This document shows positions 63,025 through 64,000 of a stretch of 64,000 bases of DNA, one piece after another. Position 1 is the stretch's first letter; every line of letters starts with the position of its first letter. This stretch comes from Fictibacillus phosphorivorans (GTDB lineage: Bacteria; Bacillota; Bacilli; Bacillales; Fictibacillaceae), in contig NZ_VDZU01000001.1 in NCBI RefSeq assembly GCF_007673525.1, positions 1,684,177-1,748,176 of the forward strand, read 5' to 3'. Both the position numbers and the translations under genes were made by a program. The notes under the pieces were generated by a model. That model had not been told where the DNA came from. It saw only the letters and a list, made by a program, of their open reading frames with translations, and did no database searches.

Positions 63025-63519
63025 ATGGTTCATGTAAAACATCTATTAGCCGACCAACTGTTAGCCAATGCCAACGACGCTAGCTGGTATCTGCCATTTA
63101 ATGAATCAGTAGAAAATCTTTCTGAAGAAGAAGCATTTTGGAAACCGAACAATCACTGTCACAGTATCGCTGAAATTGTTCAGCATCTTCTTTATTGGAA
63201 TAAGACGTGGCAAACCCGTTACATTGAGTCTTATGTTCAAGCAGTGCCTTCCATTGGAGATAACAACAAAAGTTTTGTGATTCCAAAACATCAAAGTTTC
63301 TCACATTTAAAAGAAGAACTTCTAGACGTTCTTTTACAATGGCAAAATCTACTTTCAGAAGAGAAGGTAGAAAGTGAAGTAAATGGTTTTCCTGAACCAG
63401 CTAAATGGTGGGAAATCATCGGGAATGCGGCTACACACAATGCGTACCACATCGGACAGATTATCATGATTCGAAAGCTGCAGAAAAGCTGGAAAGTGGA
63501 TACAGTAGAAGCTAAATAG
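63025..63519 (+). CDS. DinB family protein
   Basis: A 164-residue four-helix DinB-like protein. Metal-binding histidines are expected in HSIAEIVQHLLYW (near residue 46) and in the C-terminal ATHNAYHIGQI. Relatives act as thiol-dependent transferases; in bacillithiol organisms some are bacillithiol S-transferases, which fits the bshA/bshB1 genes in this window (inference). ATG 63025 follows TAGGAGAG. Confidence 0.88.
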   Translation: MVHVKHLLADQLLANANDASWYLPFNESVENLSEEEAFWKPNNHCHSIAEIVQHLLYWNKTWQTRYIESYVQAVPSIGDNNKSFVIPKHQSFSHLKEELLDVLLQWQNLLSEEKVESEVNGFPEPAKWWEIIGNAATHNAYHIGQIIMIRKLQKSWKVDTVEAK

Positions 63520-63534
63520 GAATAGTAATTAAGG

Positions 63535-63572
63535 CTGCATCTCCATCAATAGAAGGGGGATGCAGTTTTTTC
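63535..63572 (+). terminator. Intrinsic terminator after the DinB gene
   Basis: CTGCATC (63535-63541) pairs with GATGCAG (63559-63565), extended by CC/GG, followed by six T. Confidence 0.88.
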
Positions 63573-63671
63573 ATTCCTTAAAACTTAAGAAATCTTAAGG
63601 ATTATTCCTCTTAATTCTTTAGGTTTGAATTATAGAATGACTATACATTCAAACAATCGGAGTGAATAATC

Positions 63672-64000
63672 GTGAAATTTTTGTCCTTTTTAGCACAGTA
63701 TATAAGTAATCCCCGAACAGTGGGAGCCGTACTTCCAAGTTCAAGTTATCTAGCTGATAAAATGGTAGAGAGTATTAATTTTGAGCAGGCAAGATACATT
63801 CTAGAATACGGACCGGGAACTGGCGTTTTCACAGAAAAGCTACTTCAGAATCGAAATCCTAACACGGCTATTATCTTATTTGAAAGCAATGAGGAATTCT
63901 ACAAATTACTTGTACAGAAATACAAAGACGTGGATAATCTCTTCATATACAATGGATCAGCTGAAAAGGTTGACTGGTATCTTGAAAAGTGTGGCATTCC
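63672..64000 (+). CDS. SAM-dependent methyltransferase (3'-truncated)
   Basis: The frame opens at GTG 63672 (GGAGTG seven bases upstream) and is still open at the window end, 109 codons. It starts VKFLSFLAQYISNPRTVGAVLPSS, then the SAM motif LEYGPGTGVFTEKLL near residue 51 and FESNEEFYKLL. This matches rRNA-adenine-dimethyltransferase-like proteins and phospholipid N-methyltransferases; the substrate cannot be decided from this part. GPGTG is the typical binding loop. Confidence 0.85.
   Translation, partial: MKFLSFLAQYISNPRTVGAVLPSSSYLADKMVESINFEQARYILEYGPGTGVFTEKLLQNRNPNTAIILFESNEEFYKLLVQKYKDVDNLFIYNGSAEKVDWYLEKCGI

Overview
The window is chromosomal DNA of a low-to-mid GC, endospore-forming member of the Bacillaceae. 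The gene order follows the Bacillus subtilis cheR-trp-qcr-dapB-pan-asnS-ponA-recU segment almost gene for gene. Sporulation genes (an SspM-like spore protein, racA, ypjB), bacillithiol genes (bshB1, bshA) and TRAP-type control of trp agree with that. A Fictibacillus-like genus is my guess only. No rRNA, tRNA, CRISPR array or intact insertion sequence was seen.

Layout. 1-622: 3' end of cheR. 623-6531: TRAP-regulated trp leader and trpDCFBA-hisC. The leader is followed directly by trpD, so trpE is missing here, and aroF-aroB-aroH and tyrA-aroE, expected on either side, are also absent. 6532-6795: two terminators and a candidate small RNA. 6796-12506: a degenerate amidohydrolase-like protein, ypiA, ypiB, ypiF and the menaquinol:cytochrome c reductase genes qcrABC. 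12575-21419: ypjA, ypjB, a yugP-like protease, a YitT protein, then ypjD-dapB-mgsA-bshB1-bshA-cca-birA. 21420-26841: a structured non-coding stretch, panBCD and dinG. 27286-30534: a GNAT acetyltransferase and a secreted two-domain cyanophycinase-like protein. 30734-35759: ypmA, ypmB, aspB, asnS, dnaD, nth. 36099-38884: a cell-wall amidase, ypoC and a LysM-GH18 protein. 38972-42611 (minus): ponA, recU and a small glutaredoxin. 42743-47082: yppC, an sspM-like gene, racA, yppE, an unknown gene and a DEAD-box helicase. From about 47 kb the window becomes accessory: small membrane proteins, a gene broken by an in-frame TAG, a cupin and lipoproteins. The centrepiece is 51.5-58.3 kb: two Zur-type operators, a complete Nik/Opp-type ABC importer and a MATE exporter. 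A PadR regulator/membrane protein pair with a perfect 20-bp operator follows, then YwqG-like, esterase, DinB-like and methyltransferase genes.

How the genes work together. The window holds blocks for tryptophan/histidine synthesis, the respiratory bc complex, lysine/cell wall (dapB, ponA, recU), bacillithiol, pantothenate and asparaginyl-tRNA. Most overlap or are tightly packed and are separated by clear intrinsic terminators.

Signals not explained by genes: (i) three short intergenic arrays, all with a 21-bp period, each just downstream of a terminator; (ii) three copies of a hairpin-rich intergenic repeat, two of them exactly 128 bp with GTTGATT-type inverted ends; (iii) two candidate non-coding RNAs with promoter-like and terminator sequences; (iv) the Zur-box/ABC importer/MATE locus, which resembles an opine-metallophore uptake system without its biosynthesis genes.
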